Below, piece by piece: positions 1 to 8,058 of a DNA stretch of 64,000 nucleotides. Below the pieces are notes generated by a model. It had not been told where the DNA came from. It was given only the letters and a program-made list of their open reading frames with translations, and did not search any database. The stretch covers positions 62,001-126,000 of the forward strand of contig NZ_JOGO01000005.1 of the NCBI RefSeq assembly GCF_000719475.1. The letters run 5' to 3'. Positions within the stretch are counted from its first letter, which is position 1, and every line of letters starts with the position of its first letter. The DNA comes from Streptomyces sp. NRRL F-5630 (lineage in GTDB: Bacteria; Actinomycetota; Actinomycetes; Streptomycetales; Streptomycetaceae). Position numbers and translations under genes: made by a program.

Positions 1-149
1 CGATACTTGGTCGGTCGGGGCGGCTGACGGCGCCCCTCACGGGCGACCTCCCCCAGCCTCCGGCCGGGGCCCACCGCCCCGTGGACCGTGCGCCCACCGG
101 GCGCGGCGGATTCGACGCACGTACGGCAAGACGAGAAGGGCTGGTCCTG

Positions 150-1154
150 GTGGCACGCTTTCGTACCTGGGTGAGTGTCGCGGTGGCCGCGGCGCTCGGC
201 CTCTCCCTCGCGGGGTGCAGCAGCACCGGCGGCAAGCGCGCCGAGGACGCCCGCAAGGCCGCGGCGGCCGGTGGCAAGGCCGCGGTGAACACCCCGCGCT
301 GGACGATCGCCATGGTCACCCACTCCGGCGACGGCGACTCCTTCTGGGACATCGTGCAGAACGGCGCCAAGCAGGCCGCCGTCAAGGACAACATCAAGTT
401 CCTCTACTCGCACAGCGACCAGGGGCAGACCCAGGCGCAGTACGTCGACGCCGCCATCGACAAGAAGGTCGACGGCATCATCGTCACGCTCGCCAAGCCC
501 GGCGCGATGAAGTCCGCGCTCGCCCGCGCCAAGAAGGCCGGCATCCCCGTCGTCACCGTGAACTCGGGCGCCGACGCCTCCAAGAAGTTCGGCGCGCTCG
601 CCCACATCGGACAGGACGAGAGCGTCGCGGGCGAGGCCGTCGGCGAGGAACTCAACAAGCGCGGCAGGAAGAAGGCCCTGTGCGTCCTGCACGAGCAGGG
701 CAACGTCGGTCACGAGGACCGCTGCGCCGGGGCGAAGAAGACCTTCGACGGCACCATGGAGAACATCTACGTCACCGGCACCAACATGCCCGACGTGCAG
801 TCCGCCCTCCAGGCCAAGCTCCAGACGGACAAGAAGATCGACACCGTCGTCACCCTCGGCGCACCCTTCGCCGACGCCGCCGTCAAGGCGAAGAACGAGG
901 CGGGCAGCAAGGCCGAGGTCGACACCTTCGACCTCAACTCCGAGGTGGTCGACGGGCTCAAGGACAAGACCCTCGGCTTCGCCGTCGACCAGCAGCCCTA
1001 CCTCCAGGGCTACGAGGCCGTCGACCTGCTGTGGCTCTACCGCTACAACGCCGACATGCTCGGCGGCGGGCAGCCCGTCCTCACGGGTCCGCAGATCGTC
1101 ACGCGCGCCGACGCCGACGCCCTCGCCGAGTACACGAAGCGGGAGACCCGATGA
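150..1154 (+). CDS. Sugar ABC transporter substrate-binding lipoprotein
   Basis: Type I periplasmic-binding protein of the ribose/xylose class (334 aa), expected to capture a sugar outside the membrane for the permease and ATPase that follow. A lipoprotein signal occupies residues 1-22, with lipobox LAGC and the acylated Cys at 23. The mature part keeps the family order: an IAMVTHSGDGDSFWD start strand, a VDGIIVTLAKP segment and a late GFAVDQQPYLQGY strand. GTG 150 is chosen because AGAAGGG lies about 10 nt upstream; the ATG at 81 would add 23 residues before the signal peptide. The stop overlaps the next ATG (ATGA), so the importer genes are translationally coupled. The sugar cannot be read from sequence. 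Confidence 0.9.
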   Translation: MARFRTWVSVAVAAALGLSLAGCSSTGGKRAEDARKAAAAGGKAAVNTPRWTIAMVTHSGDGDSFWDIVQNGAKQAAVKDNIKFLYSHSDQGQTQAQYVDAAIDKKVDGIIVTLAKPGAMKSALARAKKAGIPVVTVNSGADASKKFGALAHIGQDESVAGEAVGEELNKRGRKKALCVLHEQGNVGHEDRCAGAKKTFDGTMENIYVTGTNMPDVQSALQAKLQTDKKIDTVVTLGAPFADAAVKAKNEAGSKAEVDTFDLNSEVVDGLKDKTLGFAVDQQPYLQGYEAVDLLWLYRYNADMLGGGQPVLTGPQIVTRADADALAEYTKRETR

Positions 1155-2185
1155 GCGCCGCGGCAGGCGGTGACGAACGGCTCCTGCGCACCCCGGCCTG
1201 GCGCAAGCTCCTGCGCCGCCCGGAACTCGGCTCGATCGTCGGCGCGATCGCCGTCTTCGTCTTCTTCGCCCTCGTCGCCGACAGCTTCCTGAAGCCCGCG
1301 AGCCTCGCCACGATGCTCTACGCGGCCTCCACGATCGGCATCATGGCGGTCCCCGTCGCACTCCTGATGATCGGCGGCGACTTCGACCTCTCCGCCGGTG
1401 TCATGGTGACGACCTCCGCGCTCGTCTCCACGATGTTCAGCTTCCAGATGACCGCGAACACGTGGGTCGGCGTCGGCGTCTCGCTCGTCGTCACCCTCGC
1501 GATCGGCTTCTTCAACGGCTACCTGCGCCAGCGCACGAAACTGCCGAGCTTCATCATCACGCTCGGCACCTTCCTCATGCTCACGGGTCTCAACCTGGGC
1601 CTCACGAAGGCCATCAGCGGCGGCGTCTCGACGAAGAGCATCTCCGACATGGAGGGCTTCTCCTCCGCGCACGCGCTCTTCGCGTCCACGCTCACCCTCG
1701 GAGGCGTCGACTTCAAGGTCACGATCCTGTGGTGGTTCGCGCTCATCGCCCTCGGCACGTGGATCCTGCTGCGCACCCGCGCGGGCAACTGGATCTTCGC
1801 CGTCGGCGGCGACGACAACGCGGCCCGCGCGGTCGGCGTCCCCGTCACGAAGACCCGCATCGGGCTCTACCTCGGCGTCGCCTTCGGCGCCTGGATCTCC
1901 GGGCAGCACCTGCTCTTCTCCTTCGACCAGGTGCAGTCCGGAGAAGGCGTCGGCAACGAGTTCATCTACATCGTCGCGGCCGTCATCGGCGGCTGCCTCA
2001 TCACCGGCGGCTACGGCTCGGCGATCGGCGCCGCCGTCGGCGCGCTCATCTTCGGCATGACGAGCAAGGGCATCGTCTACGCCGAGTGGAACGCGGACTG
2101 GTTCAAGTTCTTCCTCGGAGCGATGCTCCTCCTCGCCACGCTCCTCAACGCGTGGGTGCGCAAGCGTGCGGAGGCCACCTCATGA
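1151..2185 (+). CDS. Sugar ABC transporter permease (RbsC/XylH type)
   Basis: Integral-membrane subunit (344 aa) of the ABC importer, belonging to the branched-chain/ribose permease family. Hydrophobic segments alternate with short loops over almost the whole length, starting near residue 28 after a charged cytoplasmic N-terminus. The family segments [14 protein letters not shown] and [17 protein letters not shown] are visible, as is the C-terminal [19 protein letters not shown]. The start overlaps the stop of the binding protein by 4 nt and its own stop overlaps the ATPase start in the same ATGA manner. The three genes therefore form one tightly coupled operon. Length is normal for the family. 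Confidence 0.93.
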   Translation: MSAAAGGDERLLRTPAWRKLLRRPELGSIVGAIAVFVFFALVADSFLKPASLATMLYAASTIGIMAVPVALLMIGGDFDLSAGVMVTTSALVSTMFSFQMTANTWVGVGVSLVVTLAIGFFNGYLRQRTKLPSFIITLGTFLMLTGLNLGLTKAISGGVSTKSISDMEGFSSAHALFASTLTLGGVDFKVTILWWFALIALGTWILLRTRAGNWIFAVGGDDNAARAVGVPVTKTRIGLYLGVAFGAWISGQHLLFSFDQVQSGEGVGNEFIYIVAAVIGGCLITGGYGSAIGAAVGALIFGMTSKGIVYAEWNADWFKFFLGAMLLLATLLNAWVRKRAEATS

Positions 2186-3033
2186 CCACCCCCACAGCGG
2201 CCGGCTCCGGGGAGCGCGTCCCGCTCGTCGAGCTCGACGACGTCAGCAAGTACTACGGGAACGTCCGCGCCCTCGAAGGCGTCTCGCTCAGCGTCCACCC
2301 CGGTGAGATCACCTGCGTGCTCGGCGACAACGGCGCGGGCAAGTCCACCCTCATCAAGATCATCGCCGGTCTGCACCAGCACGACGCCGGTGCCTTCCGC
2401 TTCGACGGCGAGGAGACGAGGCTGTCCTCGCCCCGCGAGGCGCTCGATCTCGGTATCGCGACTGTCTACCAGGACCTCTCCGTCGTCCCGCTCATGCCCG
2501 TGTGGCGGAACTTCTTCCTCGGCTCCGAGCCGGTCAAGGGCCCCTGGCCCTTCACGCGCATGGACGTGAACTTCATGCGCGAGACGACCCGCTCCGAACT
2601 GGCCCGGATGGGCATCGACCTGCGCGACGTGGACCAGCCGATCGGGACGCTCTCCGGCGGTGAGCGGCAGTGCGTCGCGATCGCGCGCGCCGTCTACCTC
2701 GGTGCCAAGGTCCTCGTCCTCGACGAGCCGACGGCCGCGCTCGGCGTCAAGCAGTCGGGCGTCGTCCTCAAGTACGTCGCCGCCGCGCGCGACGCCGGGC
2801 TCGGCGTGGTCCTCATCACGCACAACCCGCACCACGCCTACCTCGTCGGCGACCACTTCGTGCTCCTCAAGCGCGGCACGATGGCCGGCAGCCACCCCAA
2901 GTCGGGGATCAGCCTGGACGAACTGACCCGGCAGATGGCGGGCGGCTCCGAACTGGACGAACTGAGCCACGAACTCCAGCGCGCCCCGGTTCCCGACCAC
3001 CTGGGCGGGCACCCGGCCAAGGACGCGGACTGA
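2182..3033 (+). CDS. Sugar ABC transporter ATP-binding protein, single NBD
   Basis: ATPase subunit (283 aa) that would drive uptake through the permease encoded just upstream. Walker [10 protein letters not shown], the signature LSGGERQ, Walker [10 protein letters not shown] and a downstream ITHNPHH switch histidine are all present in order. Most RbsA/XylG ATPases of this transporter class fuse two nucleotide-binding domains in about 500 aa. This protein has only one, so it probably works as a homodimer, as is known for shorter actinobacterial members. The C-terminal 35 residues are hydrophilic. It is coupled to the permease by ATGA, and 209 bp separate it from the ROK kinase gene on the same strand. 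Confidence 0.92.
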   Translation: MTTPTAAGSGERVPLVELDDVSKYYGNVRALEGVSLSVHPGEITCVLGDNGAGKSTLIKIIAGLHQHDAGAFRFDGEETRLSSPREALDLGIATVYQDLSVVPLMPVWRNFFLGSEPVKGPWPFTRMDVNFMRETTRSELARMGIDLRDVDQPIGTLSGGERQCVAIARAVYLGAKVLVLDEPTAALGVKQSGVVLKYVAAARDAGLGVVLITHNPHHAYLVGDHFVLLKRGTMAGSHPKSGISLDELTRQMAGGSELDELSHELQRAPVPDHLGGHPAKDAD

Positions 3034-3242
3034 GCGTTCCTCCCCCTCCGCCGTGCCCGCGCCTCCCACCGGACGGGGATGCCCCGCCCGAAGGCCGGCG
3101 GAGGACGGGCACAGCGGGGGCCCGGCACCGGCCGTCCCCATGCCGGGACCCCACCCCGACCCCCGGCAATGGCACAATCGGCCCCGGTGGGCACCCCGCC
3201 CACCCCGGCCGAGTGCCGCGCCCCCGACCGAGCAGGGACCCG

Positions 3243-4376
3243 ATGAGCACGTACCGCGGCGCCGCCCGCGCCACCGTCCTGCGTACGCGCACCGTGGGCA
3301 CCCGTGAACGGCGTTCCCACCTCAGCGCTCCGCGGGTCCCCACGGTCGGCATCGACATCGGCGGCACCAAGGTCATGGCCGGCGTCGTGGACGCGGACGG
3401 CCACATCCTGGAGACGCTCCGCGCCGAGACCCCCGACAAGTCGAAGAGCCCGAAGGTCGTCGAGGACACGATCGTCGAGCTGGTCCTCGACCTCTCCGAC
3501 CGGCACGACGTGCACGCGGTCGGCATCGGCGCGGCGGGCTGGGTCGACGCGGAGCGCAACCGGGTCCTGTTCGCCCCGCACCTCGCCTGGCGCGACGAAC
3601 CGCTGCGCGACCGCCTCTCGGGCCGCCTCGCGGTGCCCGTCATGGTCGACAACGACGCGAACGCCGCCGCGTGGGCGGAGTGGCGCTTCGGCGCGGGGCG
3701 CGGCGAGGACCACCTCGTGATGATCACACTCGGCACCGGCATCGGCGGCGCGATCCTGGAGGACGGCAGGGTCAAGCGCGGCCAGTTCGGCGTCGCGGGC
3801 GAGTTCGGGCACATGCAGGTCGTGCCCGGCGGCCACCGCTGCCCCTGCGGGAACCGGGGCTGCTGGGAGCAGTACAGCTCGGGCAACGCGCTCGTGCGCG
3901 AGGCGCGCGAGCTGGCCGCCGCCGACTCGCCGGTCGCGCACGGCATCATCGACCGCGTCGGCGGCAACATCAACGACATCACCGGGCCGCTCATCACCGA
4001 GCTGGCCCGCTCGGGCGACGCCATGTGCGTCGAACTGCTCCAGGACATCGGCCAGTGGCTCGGCGTCGGCATCGCGAACCTCGCCGCCGCGCTCGACCCC
4101 TCCTGCTTCGTCATCGGCGGCGGCGTCAGCGCCGCGGACGATCTCCTCATCGACCCGGCGACGGACGCCTTCCGCCGCCACCTCACCGGGCGCGGCTACC
4201 GCCCCCAGGCCCGCATCGCCAAGGCCCAGCTCGGGCCCGAGGCCGGGATGGTCGGCGCCGCCGACCTGGCCAGGCTCGTCGCCCGCCGCTTCCGCCGCGC
4301 CAACCGCCGCCGCGTCGAGCGGTACGAGCGGTACGCCCAGACCTCGGGCGTCCCGGGCGGGGAGGACGGCGCGTGA
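3243..4376 (+). CDS. ROK-family sugar kinase
   Basis: Cytosolic ROK protein (377 aa). It shows the N-terminal phosphate-binding strand VGIDIGGTKV, then DNDANAAAWAEW with the catalytic Asp region, GTGIGGAI, and the ROK zinc site around HRCPCGNRGCWEQY. About 35 residues precede the kinase fold but carry no winged-helix signature, so this is more likely a sugar kinase (glucokinase-like) than a ROK repressor. It follows the sugar importer on the same strand, so phosphorylation of the imported sugar is a reasonable inference. The substrate is not determinable here. The end overlaps the next start by GTGA. Confidence 0.88.
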   Translation: MSTYRGAARATVLRTRTVGTRERRSHLSAPRVPTVGIDIGGTKVMAGVVDADGHILETLRAETPDKSKSPKVVEDTIVELVLDLSDRHDVHAVGIGAAGWVDAERNRVLFAPHLAWRDEPLRDRLSGRLAVPVMVDNDANAAAWAEWRFGAGRGEDHLVMITLGTGIGGAILEDGRVKRGQFGVAGEFGHMQVVPGGHRCPCGNRGCWEQYSSGNALVREARELAAADSPVAHGIIDRVGGNINDITGPLITELARSGDAMCVELLQDIGQWLGVGIANLAAALDPSCFVIGGGVSAADDLLIDPATDAFRRHLTGRGYRPQARIAKAQLGPEAGMVGAADLARLVARRFRRANRRRVERYERYAQTSGVPGGEDGA

Positions 4377-4954
4377 GCCTCGGCCGGGCCAGCCTCCCCC
4401 AGCAGCCGGGGCCACTCCGGGCCCCCCGCGCGGAATCCCGCGGCCACATGATCCGCCGCCGCTCGCTGACGCTCCTGATCATCGTGCTGCTCATCGGCGT
4501 GCCCGCCGGATACCTCCTCGTCTCCGCCTCCCAGAGCCGCGAGTCGGGGCGCGACAAAGAGAACAGGTACTCGGCGACGGGCCTGAGCGCGGGCTGGCCC
4601 TCGAAGGTGCAGCGGCGCATCTACGAGGTGGACATCCCGCCGAAGTCCTCCTTCGTCGCGTACTACGAGACGAACAACTGGAAGGCCAGCCGCCTCTACA
4701 CCCAGTTCCGCACGACCGACAAGGGACTGACGAAGTTCCTCCACTCGCTCGGCAAGACCCGCGCCGACCTCAACGACGGGGTCACGATCAAGAAGCGCGA
4801 CCGCGACATCACCCGCTGGAGCTTCGACCCCGCCGTGCACTGGACGGGCCTGCGCCACAAGCAGGACGACCCCCGCCCGAGCCAGGACGTCACGGTCGAC
4901 CGCACCGACCCCCGGCACCCCATCGTCTACGTCGTCTCCGCGACCACGCCCTGA
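4373..4954 (+). CDS. Membrane-anchored protein of unknown function
   Basis: 193-aa protein that I do not recognise as a named family. One hydrophobic segment (SLTLLIIVLLIGVPAGYLLVSA, about residues 31-52) follows an Arg-rich patch, which suggests a single-pass protein with the C-terminal domain outside. The outer part is polar and contains the motifs YYETNNWKASRLY and SFDPAVHWTGLRH. The GTG start overlaps the kinase stop and has GGGGAGGA about 7 nt upstream. An internal ATG at 4448, just before the membrane segment, is an alternative giving 168 aa. Coupling to the kinase suggests co-expression with the sugar locus, but a role cannot be assigned. Confidence 0.75.
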   Translation: MSLGRASLPQQPGPLRAPRAESRGHMIRRRSLTLLIIVLLIGVPAGYLLVSASQSRESGRDKENRYSATGLSAGWPSKVQRRIYEVDIPPKSSFVAYYETNNWKASRLYTQFRTTDKGLTKFLHSLGKTRADLNDGVTIKKRDRDITRWSFDPAVHWTGLRHKQDDPRPSQDVTVDRTDPRHPIVYVVSATTP

Positions 4955-5089
4955 CCGGCGTCGATCCCGCGCACGGCCCGGATTGTCGGTCCCGCCCCGT
5001 ACAGTCGGACACGGCCTCGCAGACGGGGCCGCACACGCACCCGCCACCGGGGCGAGACCGCGGGACACGCGGGGGAAGGAGGAGCCGAC

Positions 5090-5242
5090 ATGCGCGGCAG
5101 CGGTACGTACCGGCGCCTCGCCCACCGCGACGCCGCCCCGGAGCCGACCCGGCCCTCGCCCCTCCGTGCGGGGCCGCGCGCCGTCTCCCGCCGTCCCGCC
5201 GCGCTCCCGGAGCCCCGTACGGTCGTGAGGCGCCCGCGATGA
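5090..5242 (+). CDS. 50-aa Arg/Pro-rich small ORF coupled to the SNF2 helicase gene
   Basis: A 50-codon ORF with an exceptionally strong ribosome-binding site (AAGGAGGAG about 6 nt before the ATG). Its TGA overlaps the ATG of the SNF2 helicase gene as ATGA. The product begins MRGSGTYRRLAHRDAAPEP and is rich in Arg, Pro and Ala with no hydrophobic segment. The helicase start itself has a much weaker RBS, so translation of this ORF probably loads ribosomes onto the helicase message. Whether the peptide has a function or is only a coupling leader is open. It could also be a chance frame in GC-rich DNA; the RBS and the exact overlap are the arguments against that. Confidence 0.5.
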   Translation: MRGSGTYRRLAHRDAAPEPTRPSPLRAGPRAVSRRPAALPEPRTVVRRPR

Positions 5243-8058
5243 CCACGCACGCCCCGCCCCGCCTCCACCACCTCGCCCCGGTCTTCCTGCCCGCCGAACT
5301 GCCCCGCGCGGGCGCCTTCGCCTGGTGGGACCCGGCCGGGGCCCCCGTCCCGGACGCGCGCGACACCCTCACCGTCGTCCGCTTGCGCGCCGACGGACGC
5401 CCGCGCCGCGTCGAGGTCCCGGCCCTGCGCCTCCCGCTCGCCGAAGCGCTCCCCGTGCTCCTCGCGGCGCCCGAGGCGGGCGCGCACCCGGCCGCCGCGT
5501 GCTGGGCGGGCGCGGCGCGGCTCGCGCTGCGGCTCGTGGCGCGCGGCAGACTGCGGCCCGCGCTCGCCCCCGGCGACCTCGACACGTGGCGCGCGGGGCC
5601 GCTCGACGCCGCCGAGACCGCCCAGGCCCGCGCGCTCGCCGCCGCCCTCCCCGCCGAGGGCTGCGCCGCGCCCCTGCCGGGAGCCGGGCCGCTGCGCCTG
5701 CCCGAGCCCGCGGCCCTGGTGCGGGCGCTGCTCGACGCGGTCGCCGACACCCTGCCCCGCACCCCCGCCGCCCCGTACGCGCACGGCGTCCCCTTCGCCG
5801 CGGCGAAGGCCACCGCGCTCCCTGGTGCCAGGGACTGGGCCGCCGAGGCGGCCGCGGCGCCCGGCGCGGGCGTGCGGGTCTCGCTGCGCCTGGACCTGTC
5901 CGCCCGTACCGTCTTCGACGCGGGCCCCGGCGGGTCGCACAGCCTCGGCTCGACCGTCCTCGTCCAGGTCCACAGCCTCGCCGACCCGACCCTCGTGACC
6001 GACGCGAACACCCTGTGGCAGGGCGACGCCGACCCCGCCTTCGGGCCCGCCGCGCAGGTCGAGGCCGCGCTCGCGCTGCGCCGCGCCGCGCACGTCTGGC
6101 CCCCGCTCGCGCGCCTCGCCGAGATGGACGTCCCCGGCGTCCTGGCCCTCGACGAGCGCGAGACCGAGGACCTCCTCGGCCGCGCCGCGACACGCCTCGA
6201 CGCGGCGGGCGTCGCCGTGCACTGGCCGCGCGAGCTGACCCGCGACCTCACCGCCCAGGCCGTCGTGCACTCCGCGCCCGGCTCCGCCGCCAACGGCACC
6301 GGACTGCTCGACGGCGAGGGACTGCTCCGCTTCGAGTGGCGGCTCGCGCTCGGCGACGAGGAGCTGACCGACGCGGAGATGGACCGCATCGCGGAATCGC
6401 ACCGCGCCGTCGTGCGCCTGCGCGACCAGTGGGTCCGCATCGATCCCGAGCTGGCCCGCCGCGCCCGCAAGCGCCAGCTCGGACTCCTCGACCCGCTCGA
6501 CGCCCTGTCCCTCGCGCTCACAGGGACCGCCGAGATCGACGGCGAGACCGTCGACGCCGTCCCCACCGGCGCTCTCGCGGCCCTCCGCGACCGGCTCCTC
6601 GAAGGCGTCAGGCCCGCCCCCGAGCCGCCCGGACTGCGTGCCACGCTCCGCGACTACCAGAAGCAGGGCCTCGGCTGGCTCGGCCTCATGACCTCCCTCG
6701 GCCTCGGCGGCGTCCTCGCCGACGACATGGGCCTCGGCAAGACCGTCACCGTCATCGCCCTCCACCTCACCCGCGCCCAGGAGACCCCGAAGGCGGCGAC
6801 CCTCGTCGTGTGCCCCGCCTCCCTCCTCGGCAACTGGGAGCGCGAGATCCACCGCTTCGCCCCCGGCACCCCCGTACGCCGCTTCCACGGCACGGGCCGC
6901 GACCCCGTGCCCCCGCCCGGCGGCTTCCTCCTCACGACGTACGGGACGCTCCGCTCCTCCGCCCCCCAGCTCGCCGGGCAGGACTTCGGCCTCGTCATCG
7001 CCGACGAGGCCCAGCAGGTCAAGAACCCGCACTCGGCGACCGCGCGCGCCCTGCGCACCGTCCCCGCCCGCGCCCGCGTCGCCGTCACCGGGACCCCCGT
7101 CGAGAACAACCTCTCCGAGCTGTGGGCCCTCCTCGACTGGACCACCCCCGGCCTCCTCGGCCCGCTCACCGCCTTCCGCGCCCGGCACGCCCGCGCCGTC
7201 GAGAACGGCGAGCACCTGGAGAACCCGGAGGCCGCCGAGCGCCTCGCCCGCCTCCTCAAGCCCTTCCTGCTGCGCCGCCGCAAGGCGGACCCCGGCATCC
7301 TCCCCGAGCTGCCCCCGAAGACCGTCACGGACCACCCCGTCGCCCTCGGCGCCGAGCAGGCCGGGCTCTACGAGGCCGTCGTCCGCGAGTCCCTCGCCGC
7401 GATCGAGGCCGCCGAGGGCATGAGCAGGCGCGGCCTCGTGCTGCGCCTGATCACCTCGCTCAAGCAGATCTGCAACCACCCGGCGCAGTACCTCAAGGAA
7501 CACCCCGACACGGCCCGCCTGCCCGGCCGTTCGGGGAAACTCGACGCGCTCGACGAACTCCTCGGCACGATCCTCGCCGAGGACGGCTCCGTCCTCGTCT
7601 TCACGCAGTACGTGCGCATGGCGCGCCTCCTCACCGCGCACCTCGCCGCGCAGGCGGTCCCCGCCGGGCTCCTCCACGGCGGCACGCCCGTCGACGCGCG
7701 CGACCAGCTCGTGGACCGCTTCCAGAGCGGCGCCCTCCCCGTCCTCGTCCTCTCCCTCAAGGCCGCGGGGACGGGCCTCAACCTCACCCGCGCCGGGCAC
7801 GTCGTGCACTACGACCGCTGGTGGAACCCGGCCGTCGAGGACCAGGCAACGGACCGCGCCCACCGCATCGGCCAGACCCGGCACGTGCAGGTCCACCGGC
7901 TCCTCACCGAGGGCACCGTCGAGGACCGCATCGCCGACCTCGTCGCAGGCAAGCAGGCCCTCGCCGACGCCGTGCTCGGCACCGGCGGCGACCCCGCCTT
8001 CACCGAACTCACCGACCGCGACCTCGCCTCGCTCGTCTCCCTGCGGAGGGACGCGTGA
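5239..8058 (+). CDS. SNF2-family DEAD/DEAH helicase with SNF2-associated N-terminal domain
   Basis: 939-aa superfamily 2 ATPase expected to remodel or translocate on nucleoprotein. The N-terminal half (about 1-460) matches the actinobacterial SNF2-helicase-associated region. The motor follows: motif I DDMGLGKT with Lys near 501, VVCPASLLGNWEREI, motif II DEAQ near 589, and VTGTPVENNLSELW. The second RecA lobe has LVFTQYVRMARLL and ends in the classic AHRIGQTRHVQVHRL motif VI. Start is ATG 5239, overlapping the small ORF. The stop overlaps the SWIM gene start by GTGA. A SNF2/SWIM pair is a recurrent actinobacterial arrangement, but its biological role is not well defined. Confidence 0.93.
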   Translation: MTTHAPPRLHHLAPVFLPAELPRAGAFAWWDPAGAPVPDARDTLTVVRLRADGRPRRVEVPALRLPLAEALPVLLAAPEAGAHPAAACWAGAARLALRLVARGRLRPALAPGDLDTWRAGPLDAAETAQARALAAALPAEGCAAPLPGAGPLRLPEPAALVRALLDAVADTLPRTPAAPYAHGVPFAAAKATALPGARDWAAEAAAAPGAGVRVSLRLDLSARTVFDAGPGGSHSLGSTVLVQVHSLADPTLVTDANTLWQGDADPAFGPAAQVEAALALRRAAHVWPPLARLAEMDVPGVLALDERETEDLLGRAATRLDAAGVAVHWPRELTRDLTAQAVVHSAPGSAANGTGLLDGEGLLRFEWRLALGDEELTDAEMDRIAESHRAVVRLRDQWVRIDPELARRARKRQLGLLDPLDALSLALTGTAEIDGETVDAVPTGALAALRDRLLEGVRPAPEPPGLRATLRDYQKQGLGWLGLMTSLGLGGVLADDMGLGKTVTVIALHLTRAQETPKAATLVVCPASLLGNWEREIHRFAPGTPVRRFHGTGRDPVPPPGGFLLTTYGTLRSSAPQLAGQDFGLVIADEAQQVKNPHSATARALRTVPARARVAVTGTPVENNLSELWALLDWTTPGLLGPLTAFRARHARAVENGEHLENPEAAERLARLLKPFLLRRRKADPGILPELPPKTVTDHPVALGAEQAGLYEAVVRESLAAIEAAEGMSRRGLVLRLITSLKQICNHPAQYLKEHPDTARLPGRSGKLDALDELLGTILAEDGSVLVFTQYVRMARLLTAHLAAQAVPAGLLHGGTPVDARDQLVDRFQSGALPVLVLSLKAAGTGLNLTRAGHVVHYDRWWNPAVEDQATDRAHRIGQTRHVQVHRLLTEGTVEDRIADLVAGKQALADAVLGTGGDPAFTELTDRDLASLVSLRRDA

